Notes under the pieces: model-generated | What the model was told of the DNA's origin: nothing | Database searches by the model: none | Seen by the model: the letters and a program-made list of their open reading frames with translations, nothing else | Position numbers and translations under genes: made by a program | Shown here: piece by piece, positions 1 to 9,937 of the stretch | How positions within the stretch are numbered: the first letter of the stretch is position 1 | Layout of the letters: each line of letters starts with the position of its first letter | Assembly: GCA_015501585.1 (NCBI GenBank) | Contig: JADNRY010000178.1 | Span: forward strand, 62,001 to 126,000 | Reading direction: 5' to 3' | From: Rhodocollybia butyracea | Taxonomy: Eukaryota > Basidiomycota > Agaricomycetes > Agaricales > Omphalotaceae | Length of the DNA: 64,000 nucleotides

Positions 1-834
1 CGTCAAAATTTCCACTCACCTTCTCTAAACTCTGAAGAGGAGGATGTGATTGCGTTACCTCCAGATCCTCGAGGCCCAAATCGGGAACGCCCAGCTCCAG
101 TGGACTCTGAAGAGGAGGGGGAGATTGTGTCGCCTCCTCAACGCCCAGGGCCGAAGCGCGGAGCTGTTGTGAGCTCTGACGAGGAGATCGAGTCACCTCC
201 TCAACGCCCTGGGCAGAAGCGCGGAGCTGTTGTGAGCTCTGACGAGGAGATCGAATCACCTCCTCAACGCCCTGGGCAGAAGCGCGGAGCTGTTGTGAGC
301 TCTGACGAGGAGATCGAGTCACCTCCTCAACGCCCTGGGCAGAAGCGCGGAGCTGTTGTGAGCTCTGACGAGGAGATCGAGTCACCTCCTCAACGCCTAG
401 GGCCGAAGCGCAGAGCTGTTGTGAGCTCTGACGAGGTGATCGAGGCACCTCCTCAACGTCCAACGCAGAAACGCCCAGCTGAGGTAGGGTCTGACGAGGA
501 GGATACTGCTTTGCATCCTCATCGCCCGGAGAAGCGCTCAGCTGATAGCGACTCCGATGAGGACAGCGATACTGGACACGGTCAGTTGACTGGTTCACCC
601 AAAATTAAGATTCTGACAATGATATCCCAGCAGAAACACTTCGATGTGCAAAGAAGTTTCGAAAACATATTCCGAAATTGGCCTCACCGATTTGGCGTTC
701 TGATGGGGATAGGGACGAGATTGCTCAAGGTCCTAAGAAGCGCTCGTTGGCTCCTGTGGACTCTGACGAGGAAAAAGATGCTGGTCAGTTGACTGGTTCA
801 CCCAAAATTGCGGTTCTGAATCTGATTTCCTAGC
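1..834 (+). pseudogene. Charged repeat protein, 3' part, frameshifted
   Basis: The frame is open from the first base of the window, so the gene starts outside it; the first possible initiators inside are not needed. The product is very polar, with Ser-Asp-Glu-Glu acidic clusters alternating with Pro-Pro-Gln-Arg-Pro and Lys-Arg patches, as in disordered nuclear proteins, and it contains the 21-residue repeats listed separately. A second motif, GQLTGSPKI, appears at about 580-606 in this frame. It recurs at about 785-811 in another frame that runs from about 731 to a stop at 832-834, so at least one frameshift lies between 610 and 730. A third, further decayed copy follows at about 915-940. No domain is recognised. 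The identity is unknown; loss of coding function is inferred from the frame change. Confidence 0.5.
181..492 (+). repeat. 63-bp coding minisatellite
   Basis: Four nearly identical 63-bp units occupy 181-243, 244-306, 307-369 and 370-432, with a diverged unit before (118-180) and after (433-492). Each unit encodes 21 residues with the pattern acidic cluster, PPQRP, basic patch, AVVSS. The unit length is a multiple of three, so copy number can change without shifting the frame. Confidence 0.95.
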
Positions 835-917
835 TGAATCCTCCAAATGTGAGCAAAAAAAGGAAACCCCACTCCCTCGGCGCACAAAGGAGAAGAAGCT
901 TCAAAGTGCAGTGAGCA

Positions 918-1190
918 ATGGTCAGTGACTTGTGCACCGAAAATAGCTGCTCTGACTGTAGTTTTTCAGTCAAAACAACTGCCAGAAGAAAAGCCAAGTC
1001 AACGCAGCCCCAGTCGAATCTAATTACCTACAAGAATCAAAAGTTACGCAAATATTGCGAGGATGATATCTGGTGGTGTTACTGTTCTAAAACGCCCAGT
1101 GGTCACCCTTTTACATCACTTAATGGTCTACGGCGTCACGCAAAAAAATGTTACTGTGTTGCGAAACCCGCAAAGGATTCGGTCACTTGA
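918..1190 (+). CDS. Small Cys/His-rich open frame, unknown
   Basis: A 90-codon frame that starts with ATG. Its C-terminal half holds a cluster of potential metal ligands: WWCYCSK, then GHPF, then LRRHAKKCYC. The spacing resembles a degenerate C2H2-type finger but does not match the classical C-x2-4-C-x12-H-x3-5-H pattern. The first codons overlap a decayed copy of the GQLTGSPKI motif from the gene upstream, so this may be the tail of the same broken gene read in another frame. No introns are evident. No function is assigned. Confidence 0.3.
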   Translation: MVSDLCTENSCSDCSFSVKTTARRKAKSTQPQSNLITYKNQKLRKYCEDDIWWCYCSKTPSGHPFTSLNGLRRHAKKCYCVAKPAKDSVT

Positions 1191-1743
1191 GGAAGTAAGG
1201 TCAGTTCCATATGTGCTCTTGTTAATTCTTACTAAATGTAAACATCTAGCTTCAACATCCATACGTACTTGCATTGCACACTCTGGAGACCGCTTCCAGG
1301 CATCTAACCTTTGTGTCCATGTCTTTCCCTATTGTAGTCTGCCTTCCTGATCCTGATGCTTGAGCTTCTGTTTAATGTTTCTTGTATACATGTTCCTGTT
1401 GGAGTCTACTCCGTATGTACCTAGTATTGGGACAGTATATCTAGCTTTGACTTGACCACATTTGGATACGCAGTCTGCTTACAGATACTGTACAGTTGGT
1501 ACTATATCACGCTTGACGGCGTCTTCGAGCCTCCTCCCCTTCAACTGAGGTGATAGTATACTTACATACATATCTAGTACGTTTGACTTATACGGGTACA
1601 TATCACATTACAGCAGTTTTTCCCATTCAACTGAGTATATTTGACTTCTACAGATTATGAGACTCGTTCTCTAATTGAAGAAAAAGAGAACAGCACCTAA
1701 ATCTACCTAAAAATGTTGTTCGGAAACACGCTGAATATATCTA
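1191..1743. other. Intergenic, no gene seen
   Basis: AT-rich sequence with TATATCTAG-like stretches and no convincing coding frame. It could hold a decayed 5' LTR or leader of the copia remnant that follows, but no matching second LTR was found downstream. Confidence 0.4.
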
Positions 1744-3161
1744 GACTCCCGGACGAGAAAGAGCTCGTCGGTGAAGAAAACTAAACGGGAAATTCTCTTT
1801 ATTGTCCAGTGGAAAGGACTAGTAGGCTACATCAACGGTACCATACCTAGACCACAGCCAACCACGTACACCGCAGCTATCTACCCACAGACACAGCCTA
1901 GTTGTACAGCCCAGCTCCTTGTTACAAGGAATGGGAATCCCACGATAGGCTCGTCGCTGGGATGATCATCTCGAACATCATTGACCCGGTTGGTTTGGGG
2001 ATTGATGAGAACAAGCGCGCCGCAGAGATTTGGCAACACCTAGTAAAACACTTCGAAAAGCGAGATGAAGCACGTATCCATCTTGCAGATACCGCTCTCC
2101 GTAACGAAAAATTTGATCCAGCTGAGGCGACGATGGAAAGTCATGAGAAAAGGATTGGCAACCTCTTGAAGAAGGTGAACGACTTTGGAACAGTCCCCGA
2201 TGCGCAATTCCGCCGTATCGTGATCTTGGCGATGCCTCCAGAGTGGAAACTCTTCGTGATGAATATGCCAGGAATGTCGAGTGCCGACGCGTTCACGTAC
2301 CTCCACACTCTCTGGATACAGAAGGAGGAGGAGAGAAAGGAAGAGGAGAGGGATACGAAGCGAGTAAAAGCGCTCATGGCTGCGCACACGTCTGCTATGC
2401 CTACCAACACATCATCCCGACCTGCAAACCAACACCCCGTTACCTGTCACAGCCTGGTCACATGGCGAGACGCTGCTAGGCGGGAGGCGGCAGCATGGAG
2501 GGACAAGGACCCAAACAAGCTAACAAGGGAAAGACAGGGCCAAATGCAGTCAACACCGAAACTAAAGACACAGACGCACCGACGCCTATGGCTACTTATG
2601 TCATGTCAGCGAAAGCCCCCAGTGCTCAGCACCTCCAGTACGTCCATGTCCATCCCGAATTCCATACCAGACGCTGATGCTGCGGCCAGACTACACAGTC
2701 CTGTTCTTCTAGGGAGCCCAGCTAAGCGCGACGATGGAGGAAAGGATGCAGATATAAATATACCTATCAATGCCATTGTTGAACCCCAAAATTGTATGTC
2801 ATGGTAGTACATTGCTCTACTCGCCTCCTTAATTCAAACATTTCTTGATTCTGGGGCATCAGAGCACTGTTTTGTACAGAAGTCTGACTTTATTGAATAT
2901 ACAGAAGTGCACGGCTGTGCACCGCCAGGGCTGGCCAGGGTGGTAGGTGGTAGTAGCGCGATATCAGGCGAGGCAGGAAAATTCCAGATCCTTGGCGTCG
3001 GGACAGTCCAATTTGTGACACGCGTGAATAATAAGGAAAAGGCCATACAGTTGCGCGCGGTGAAACCTGGTGAAACACACACCATCGTTTGGCACAACTT
3101 GATATCTCTGTCGACCCTGGATAGCCGAAGCATGCATAGAGAATGTAGGAGGTGGAAGTAA
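1744..3161 (+). mobile_element. Ty1/copia Gag-protease remnant
   Basis: Degenerate LTR-retrotransposon polyprotein. Gag starts near 1744 (LPDEKELVG), passes through another frame around 1771-1890 (GLVGYINGTIPRP) and then runs from 1902 as a UBN2/gag-type helical domain up to about 2390. The end of a CCHC zinc knuckle (QPGHMARRC) is present in a third frame near 2450-2479 but lacks its first two cysteines. Past an in-frame TAG at 2805-2807 the original frame continues with an aspartic protease: DSGASEHC at about 2847-2870 is the active-site loop, and HNLISLSTLD near 3095-3121 is the conserved copia motif after it. Integrase and reverse transcriptase are absent and no LTR pair was found. At least two frameshifts and one stop make it non-autonomous. 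Confidence 0.85.
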
Positions 3162-4999
3162 GTACTGGAATCAGGACCACTGATTAGCAAACCACTCTAG
3201 ATCGCGAGACGGACCAGCCCGCATTCTTACCTGGCACAGGAGACTTGGGCACATATCTATACACGAAGTGCAGGGAATGTGCGAGGACTGCTTGTATGGG
3301 AGGGTTAAACGTTAAGGCCTTATCACTGACCCCCGTAACCAATCGTTCTCAGTAAGTGCACCCTCAACTCTACGGTCCGTGAATGCTAAATTTTAGTTTT
3401 CTAGCGACAGAGAATTAATCCAGTGAGGGGAGGACATAGGTAGACATGCCGCACTGCAGTAGCCCAGATATCCCGTTCGGCCTTCTGTAAGTACTAGACG
3501 TGATTCGCGGCTCTATTCTGTAAAACCTCTCATACGTCTTTCCTATCATTACCGTGATCAAGAATCCTCGAGGCGATCTACCACAGCTATCATCCCGTCG
3601 ACTGGGCATTCACTGACCACCGTAATCATGATCAATAAGCACGCACTCAACTGAGCGATTCGCGATGTAGATTTTTGACTTCTAGCCCAAAAACTTCATC
3701 CACTTCCAGTGAGGCTAGGCTGAAATGTGGCGTAAAATATTAATATAAGGAAAGTATCGGGCGCCTTGAATGGGTGTCAGAGTCGCTAGAAACTACCGCA
3801 ATATTTTGTCAAGGCACGTATCATGTAGGTCCAGAATCGAGATATTGAACGTTCGATCAATTAATCCTAATCCTACTAGTAATACTATAGTTCATACTAT
3901 ACGTATACATCCACCGGAGCATTTACTTGAATACCTTGAGCGCTATAAGGCACTTGTTATGATGACCTTGGAGTATCTTGTAATCGTGTTTGAGCTGGTA
4001 GAATTCCTCTTCTAAGTCTGCAGGTAGGCTATCCCGGTCAAACAATGCTCGGTACAACAACCTGGTCTGTACACCACTCTTCCGACACATGCACCTCTAA
4101 TGATTAGCAACAGGCATCCGCGCGATTACTGCAATGAAACAGGATTTATCAAATGTCGCTGTCCATAGAGTTGATTTGGTTCATTCTACTTGAGAGTAAA
4201 AACCAGCCTGATACGGAAGTGAAAGTGAGAGCTCAATGTGAAGGTGCGCCTTTCAGTGAATCATACTTCGTCTACTATCTAGGTTGATATTATGCATCGG
4301 TAAATCCCTTGTCAGTGGAAACGTAGATGGCTCGTATCTGTCCCTCTTGCCTGTACGTTGCCCTCGATCTTTGCTCCTCGAAAGGCACAATTACCAGACG
4401 CTACGCAGGCATTTTGGCCATACACTACGGCGCGCGCCTCAGAAAGTCCACTGAGACCACAATGGTATTTTGTGCACTATGTTAACCGCGGCGCTTAGCT
4501 GGAAGTGTGTATCTTGGCTCGTGTCCTGAGTCTGTGGGGAATCCGAGATATTCAAGTTTTTTCAAGTTGTGAAAAGGAGAGAAAAGAAAGAAAAAGGGAA
4601 GAGATTATTTACCTTTTGTTGCATATATTTACGAGTTTTCTCAGCTCAATTTGACGTATTCATGCATATACACCATATTCTGCCTCAGTCCGCTTTTGTA
4701 TTCAAGATGATTTCGCGTTCCGAATAAGAAAGGCTATCGGCTTGAGTATGTTCTTTGCAAGAATAAGTTGCAAAGAGGTATATAACTTTACTTGAGGAAT
4801 ACTCTAAAGTTAGATAGGTAAAGGTGTTTTGCCTGGGCCTGGGCCGGCGCTCCCACCCATAGATAGAGAGTGTACTGAATCCCCAAAATGAGCCAAAGCT
4901 CAATCTCAGGAACTCGGCATCGACGGGTGGGCTGAACCCCCAAATAGAGCGAGGCGAATGGTCAGGATGATTAATTCATATATTCAATGGAATGGTAGG
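3162..4999. other. Intergenic, no gene seen
   Basis: Nothing convincing is visible. Short frames on both strands have no recognisable motif and uneven composition. No terminal repeats or tRNA-like boxes were noticed. Confidence 0.4.
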
Positions 5000-6480
5000 T
5001 TAGTCTTTATACAAGAATTCCATGCCTGCAACGCAAGCGTCTATAGTACTGGGTGAGATATTATTATTTTTACGGTATGAGTCCATTGCGCTCCGTGCGT
5101 TTGACCATTGTTGGTTTGAATATGCTTTGTGTATATGAAGCGGGAGTAGGTCAGTGATGCGCCTCCAGTAAAGAAGAAAGGCCAAGGAGGTCCAACCACC
5201 TGTTTGTGCGACAATATGTGGAGCAACGCCCATGAGTAAGAGTTCAACTGCTCCGCCGATGCGGAAGCTGTGTCCAAGGATGGCCTTGAGGTCGAATTTG
5301 GACCATATTTCAAATACAAAGTCAAGGAATAGCTTTTTTGTCATGTGCTGAGGGACCCCATGTTCGTTAATGAAGGCAAATAGAGAGAAGCTATCAGGAA
5401 CTCTGGCGTTGGCGGCGCGATGGAGTCGTACAGCATCGAATGGGCAGAGCTCGTCGTCTCTACCTGTGAATGAGATATCGGCACCTCTTTCTTTCGTGGT
5501 TTTGGTCCAAGGTATATGGAAGTGGCCGCGGCGGAATGGTGAAGCGAGCAGGGTGATGATAATCCCTCGGATGGCGTGAAATTTTGGGTCAAATTTCGCT
5601 GCTGAAGGTACGGTGAGCTCGCCTAGTCTTCGACAGCTCCAAAAGGCAATCAGTGCAAGAGCCCAAATGGCGCAGTGTAATGGGATTCTGAAATCAAGGG
5701 CTTGGCGAAGCTTTCGCATGTGCTCTTTGGTAATGGGAGCACGTTGGGGTCGACGTTTGCCCCAACCTTCAGTATTGGCTGCCCTGCGGGCAAGGCCGAC
5801 TCTGTGGGAGTCATCACCGCACCAGCGAGCTCCATGGTAGATATGCCACATGCGAATACCTGAGAGCCAAGACTTGATAGTAAGGCCTGCTTTCTTTCCT
5901 GAGAATTCACCGACAAAACCGGAGATCAGTATCTCGCTGGCTGGCATACGAAGTTTCTCGTTAATTTTGTATTTGTCACAATACTGGTTGAATCTGAGTA
6001 CTCCGACAGCGTAGTTGACTTTTGTTGCGTCTACGACACCTTTGCCCCAGATAGCTTGAGCCGAATTGTAGATTTCGGGGGGAAGGTAGTAAGGTCTGTA
6101 TGTCGTTTCTCTTGGGAATATGGCGTGTTCCAGGAGTGGATACGGTCTACAGCCCGAACGTTTGGTCGGAAGCTGCTGGATGCGATTTCGTCTCCTTTCT
6201 TTGCTTTCCTCAGGGCCAGAAGTGGGAATTGGTGACTATGGGAGTGGGGCGAAGGATGCGGTTGGATCAGATTTGGTGGGAACTGGTTCAATGGGATTGT
6301 CGTCTGCTTGGGCATCTGTGATGGTGCCGGCTGGTAGTTAAAAGCTAATGCAAAGGGGGCGTTGTAAGTTTGGTTTGGCGGGGTGTGAGCATGAGCCTGT
6401 GTTAGGACCGGGGATGTAGCCTTAGGTTTGTATTCAAGCGATAAGGCGAAGGGGTCAGATGTTCGAACATGCGGCGGGTA
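5000..6480 (-). pseudogene. Tyrosine recombinase (DIRS/Crypton-like), frameshifted N-terminus
   Basis: A DNA breaking-rejoining enzyme of the phage-integrase fold. The ATG at 5947 is internal: the frame is open up to 6235, and the added residues (AQAIWGKGV, VLRFNQYCDKY) give the usual SAM-like N-terminal DNA-binding domain. The catalytic domain shows Arg in SCRRLGELT, HxxR in LGHSFRIGGA, and the nucleophile Tyr in FLLYWRRI, close to a TAA at 5000-5002, so the catalytic set is complete. An in-frame TAG at 6236-6238 is bypassed by a shift into a second frame, which carries a Pro-rich N-terminal region from about 6480 (PFALAFNYQP, MPKQTTIPL). That is a frameshift unless a small intron lies there. 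Such proteins occur alone or as the last part of DIRS elements; no reverse transcriptase lies beside it. Confidence 0.8.
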
Positions 6481-6486
6481 CAGTGG

Positions 6487-7590
6487 GATTAAGAATAGAC
6501 ACTATTTATGATCTATTGTTTTAAAATATTCTTTAAGAAATATAAATCCTCAACAAGTTCTTAACAACTATTCTCCTAGATACCTAAAAGTTCTTAGGAA
6601 AATTTTCCTTAAGAATATCATGATGCTCTTAAGAACATCTTAACAACAATTGATTAAGAAATAGCCATGCCTAAGTTGCGCGCCAGTGCATAAGGATACA
6701 CTTATCAAGTGAGACGAAATCTGTGTTCTCAGCCACCTCGCCGCTTGCCTCGCTGACCAGTGCCGAAGTAATACAAAACTATTGCCTGCGTTGCCCAATA
6801 GCGCATGGCGCGCTGTTCGAATCCGAGGACCGAGTTGAACACTTTGAAATCACTTTGCATCAAGTACAATACATAGGCAGGAGGGGGGACTCGGGAGGGG
6901 GAGGGAAAAGGCAAGAAGACGGCAGCCCACGGTGGTCAAGCATTTTAAACTTGAAGTACTTCTGTCTATTGTTTAAAAAGACAAAAGGAGATCAGACAAA
7001 GCCCGGCTCTTACTTATTGTATTTTCCGAGCGGTGCTTTGACCCATCACATGGTTGATGGAAATGGGCGCTAACACCACTTCGCCTCTTTCCTCTTTCTT
7101 TCATCCTCGTTGCGCCGCATCGACTCGTCCGATCCACTGTCTGTCACTACTGGGCACCGCCTACCACTTGGTGTGGTGACTTGTACAACTCACAGACTGT
7201 TGACAGCACTGTCCTCAATTGGCCACTGGTGATACAACACCTTCTCGGCCCAAAATCGACCCCCGCGCCGCAGTAGCGCCAGGCAAGAGCGAAAGGGAGA
7301 ATGATAAGATAATGAGACACGGGTAAGTGACTGGTTGCATTAAGCTTTTTACATGTTCTTTAATGACATCCTTAAGACAGGACTCAAAGCTTTTCACAGT
7401 AAGGCTTCAAAATATTCTTAAGAATGCTCTTAATGAGTCCCTTAAGATCTTGCTCAAACCTTTCTATTCTCCTCTATAGCAACTTAAGTATTTTGTAGTC
7501 TTTAAGTAGTTTTATATTCTTAAGTAGTTGCAATGTACTTAAAGTATAGTGATCATAAATAGAGTCCATTTCCTTAAGAGAATGGAATCC
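6487..7590. repeat. Inverted pair of AT-rich TTAAGA blocks
   Basis: The block at 6487-6660 on plus and the block at about 7590-7340 on minus start alike: both have TTAAG, then GACnCTATTTATGATC, then run into many TTAAGA, CTTAAG and TTCTTAA motifs. They flank about 680 bp of less AT-rich DNA. The minus block directly follows the 3' end of the copia Pol remnant, so it may be that element's LTR or 3' tail, with a second copy inverted on the far side. Exact ends and a target duplication were not found. Confidence 0.5.
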
Positions 7591-8925
7591 CATTCCTGTA
7601 AACTCACCAACTTCGAATGTACCGGACCAGCCAACGGCTTCGTAAACAAATCCCCTAGGTTATCAGCAGACCTTATCGTTTGAATTGCAATCTCTCCAGC
7701 GGCAACTTTTTCCCTGATGTGATGATGCCTTACATCGATATGCTTAACCAATGCATGTTGTTTCGAGTTTTCGGTAAGACTATTGGCACCATCATTATCA
7801 CCAAAGAGATCGACCGGACCCTCCTGCTCAAGATCTACCTCCGAAAGAAAGCAGACATCCAAACAGCCTGCTGGCTTGCCCGGGCCAGTGAAATATACTC
7901 AGCCTCAACGGTCGACATTGCTACTGTTGCTTGACGTTTTGACCCCCATGAGACCGGTCCTCCCGCCATCAAAAAGACATATCCGGAGGTCGACCTTCTA
8001 GTATCCAAACATCCCGCATGGTCGGCGTCGATATGTCCCACTGGTTTTAAGCCGCTGCCCGGCTTTTCGTCCTGATATTCAGGCTTCTCGTATGTAATGT
8101 CGTAGGCAATAGTGAAAATAATATATCCCACTAACCACTCTAGTAGTTCCCAGTGAAAACGTCCAGTGTTGAGCTGGTATCGTGAGAGCAGGTTTGTTGC
8201 AAAGGCAATATCTGGTCTGGTACATCCAGCGCCCCACTGAATAGAACCCAGAACCGGACGGTAGGTTTATCAGCCATAAATATTCGATCTTCAATGGGTA
8301 ATGGATTCGGTGCAGACATAACCTTTAGTCCCGGCGGAAGAGGGGTGCGTCGTGGTTTAAGATGCTGCAGTCCAAAGTGCTCGATCATTCTCTCGAAGTA
8401 GATACGTTGAGAGATGGTGATTGACCCGGTAAGTGGATTCTGTTGGATAGTCATACCCAGAAGGATATTAGACATAACTTCGGCTGCCTCCAATCTCTTT
8501 CCTAAATCATCAACTGCTTTACGCTTCCCTTCAGACGTCAAGGCACCTCCGCAAACATCATCCCCATATGTGCTCGTAATGGTATATTCAGAACCATCAC
8601 GTCGATATCGAACACAAGGATCTGCCCGTGAAGTAACATAACCATCGGCAGTATACGCACCTGCCAACGTAGCTTGTCAGTCATGGCTACCTTGTTTGGT
8701 CCCATAGATAGATCGTTTTAGCTTGCATACTAAGTGTTCGTTACCCGCGGATACGAAACTTTCCGGCTGCTTCATGTACACATCATGAGTAATAGGACTA
8801 TTCAGAAAGGCACCTTTAAAGTCAACTTGGAAAAGTTTCAATCCCAGAACAACGATAATAGCGAGGACACTACCTAGAATTAAGACTGTGCGTCTGCAGA
8901 ACTCGGTACAAACTGGAATCATAGT
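7560..8925 (-). mobile_element. Ty1/copia Pol remnant (reverse transcriptase and RNase H)
   Basis: The minus strand codes for the C-terminal half of a copia polyprotein. Reverse transcriptase motifs are FQVDFKGAFLN (first catalytic Asp), VYMKQPESF, LKRSIYGTKQ and YGDDV (the YVDD box with Val replaced by Gly). RNase H follows: HIDADHAGC, TVEAEYISL, DNDGANSL and HIDVRHHHIRE keep the expected acidic residues. A Trp codon appears changed to TGA just after SIYGTKQ, and frameshifts lie near 8215 and 7850. Integrase, protease and Gag are missing on the 5' side. The opposite strand and different domains show that it is not the partner of the Gag-protease piece at 1744-3161. Confidence 0.88.
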
Positions 8926-9344
8926 ATGTGTTCTTTTCTTTTATCCTTGTTTCTACTGACAGATACATGTAGACTCATCCTGCCCCATCTAGCCGCGTCA
9001 TCGTCAATATCGCATCCCTTCCCTTTGCTTTCGACACGTGTACATGCAGCCAACAGCCGAGAAAAGCCGTTACTTCTTCGAACATATTAGTTCCTCACCG
9101 CTTCAGCTCTGACTCCAGAAGCTCGATCCGACCGCCAGGATGGTCCTCCATCTCTACAAAACTCTCTACGTTCTCCCTCAAATCGCTCACCTGTCCGTCG
9201 CGTTGACGGTCGGCCTTCACCCAAATCACCCGTCTCTTCATCCACTCGCCAAAAAATCCTGACCCTCCCCGCTTAGGACATCTTCCTTATCTTCTCTCAA
9301 ACTCGACCCATCTCCTCTGTCCTCAGTTCTACTCAAGATCTTAT

Positions 9345-9890
9345 GATCCTACACGCACGAATGACAATCTCAAGCTGTACTTTCTGCCTAATGCCCGGAC
9401 AGTCGCATATCGGGAACTCGTGGAGGCTGGATGCATTAGATCTGCAAAAATCCCCCTGAGCTTGGATTATTCAATGAAGAGACGGGTCTTCGAGCAGGTT
9501 GCCTGGCTTCACCGGCTTCGTCAGTGTTTGCGTCTGCCACACCGCAGGCCAGGGGTCTTGTGGGCGAGACAGCTACCATCCCTCTCCGGAAAGCACACAA
9601 ACAACTTTTGTGTCCACTTCCGGGCTTCAATCAGTGCCTGCGTCTTCTCATTCCACAAGAACTGCAGACCAACCTTTAACTGCCCTGGTAAGGAGACGGA
9701 GAAGACCAAGGGGCCGTACGGGTGCTCCGGCCGGGAAGACCTCTATCAAGGTGTTCTATACATTATCTTCCGATGTTCTCCCCTGCGCAGAGCCATTTTC
9801 GAGTAGCTTGATGATGCTACGCTCCCCACAAAGTTTGTTTCTACCACGAATTGGGTTCTTTGGTTGGCCATACATCGAAGGGCCTAGTTA
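9345..9890 (+). pseudogene. Broken copy of the zinc-finger gene at 58774-60655
   Basis: The translation matches the C-terminal part of the minus-strand gene at 58.8-59.9 kb. Shared pieces include DPTRTND, YFLPN/YLLPN, LYQGVLYIIFRCSPLRRAIF and, after an in-frame TAG, DDAT...KFVSTTNW. One segment is deleted and the first zinc-binding part is absent. Similarity stops near 9890, a few bases before the hairpin-CTAG motif at 9899-9937. The copy therefore lies immediately inside a possible Helitron 3' end, a position typical of captured gene fragments. It has no start codon in context and at least one stop, so it cannot make the full protein. Confidence 0.7.
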
Positions 9891-9898
9891 TCTACTGG

Positions 9899-9937
9899 GT
9901 AGGCGGGCATAAGTTCGCCACCTCCGTATGCAGCTAG
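9899..9937 (+). repeat. Helitron-like 3' end, copy 1
   Basis: GGCGGGCATAAGTTCGCC can fold with GGCG against CGCC, and about 13 nt downstream the motif ends in CTAG (9934-9937). This fits the Helitron rule of a hairpin followed by CTRR. Five further copies occur in the window. Confidence 0.5.

Noticed and set aside
1771..1830. Chromodomain-like FIVQWKG motif
   Set aside because: It falls inside the Gag N-terminal region and is not followed by the rest of a chromodomain.
5650..5916. Open frames overlapping the tyrosine recombinase on both strands
   Set aside because: They are shadows of the recombinase in other frames and have no motif of their own.
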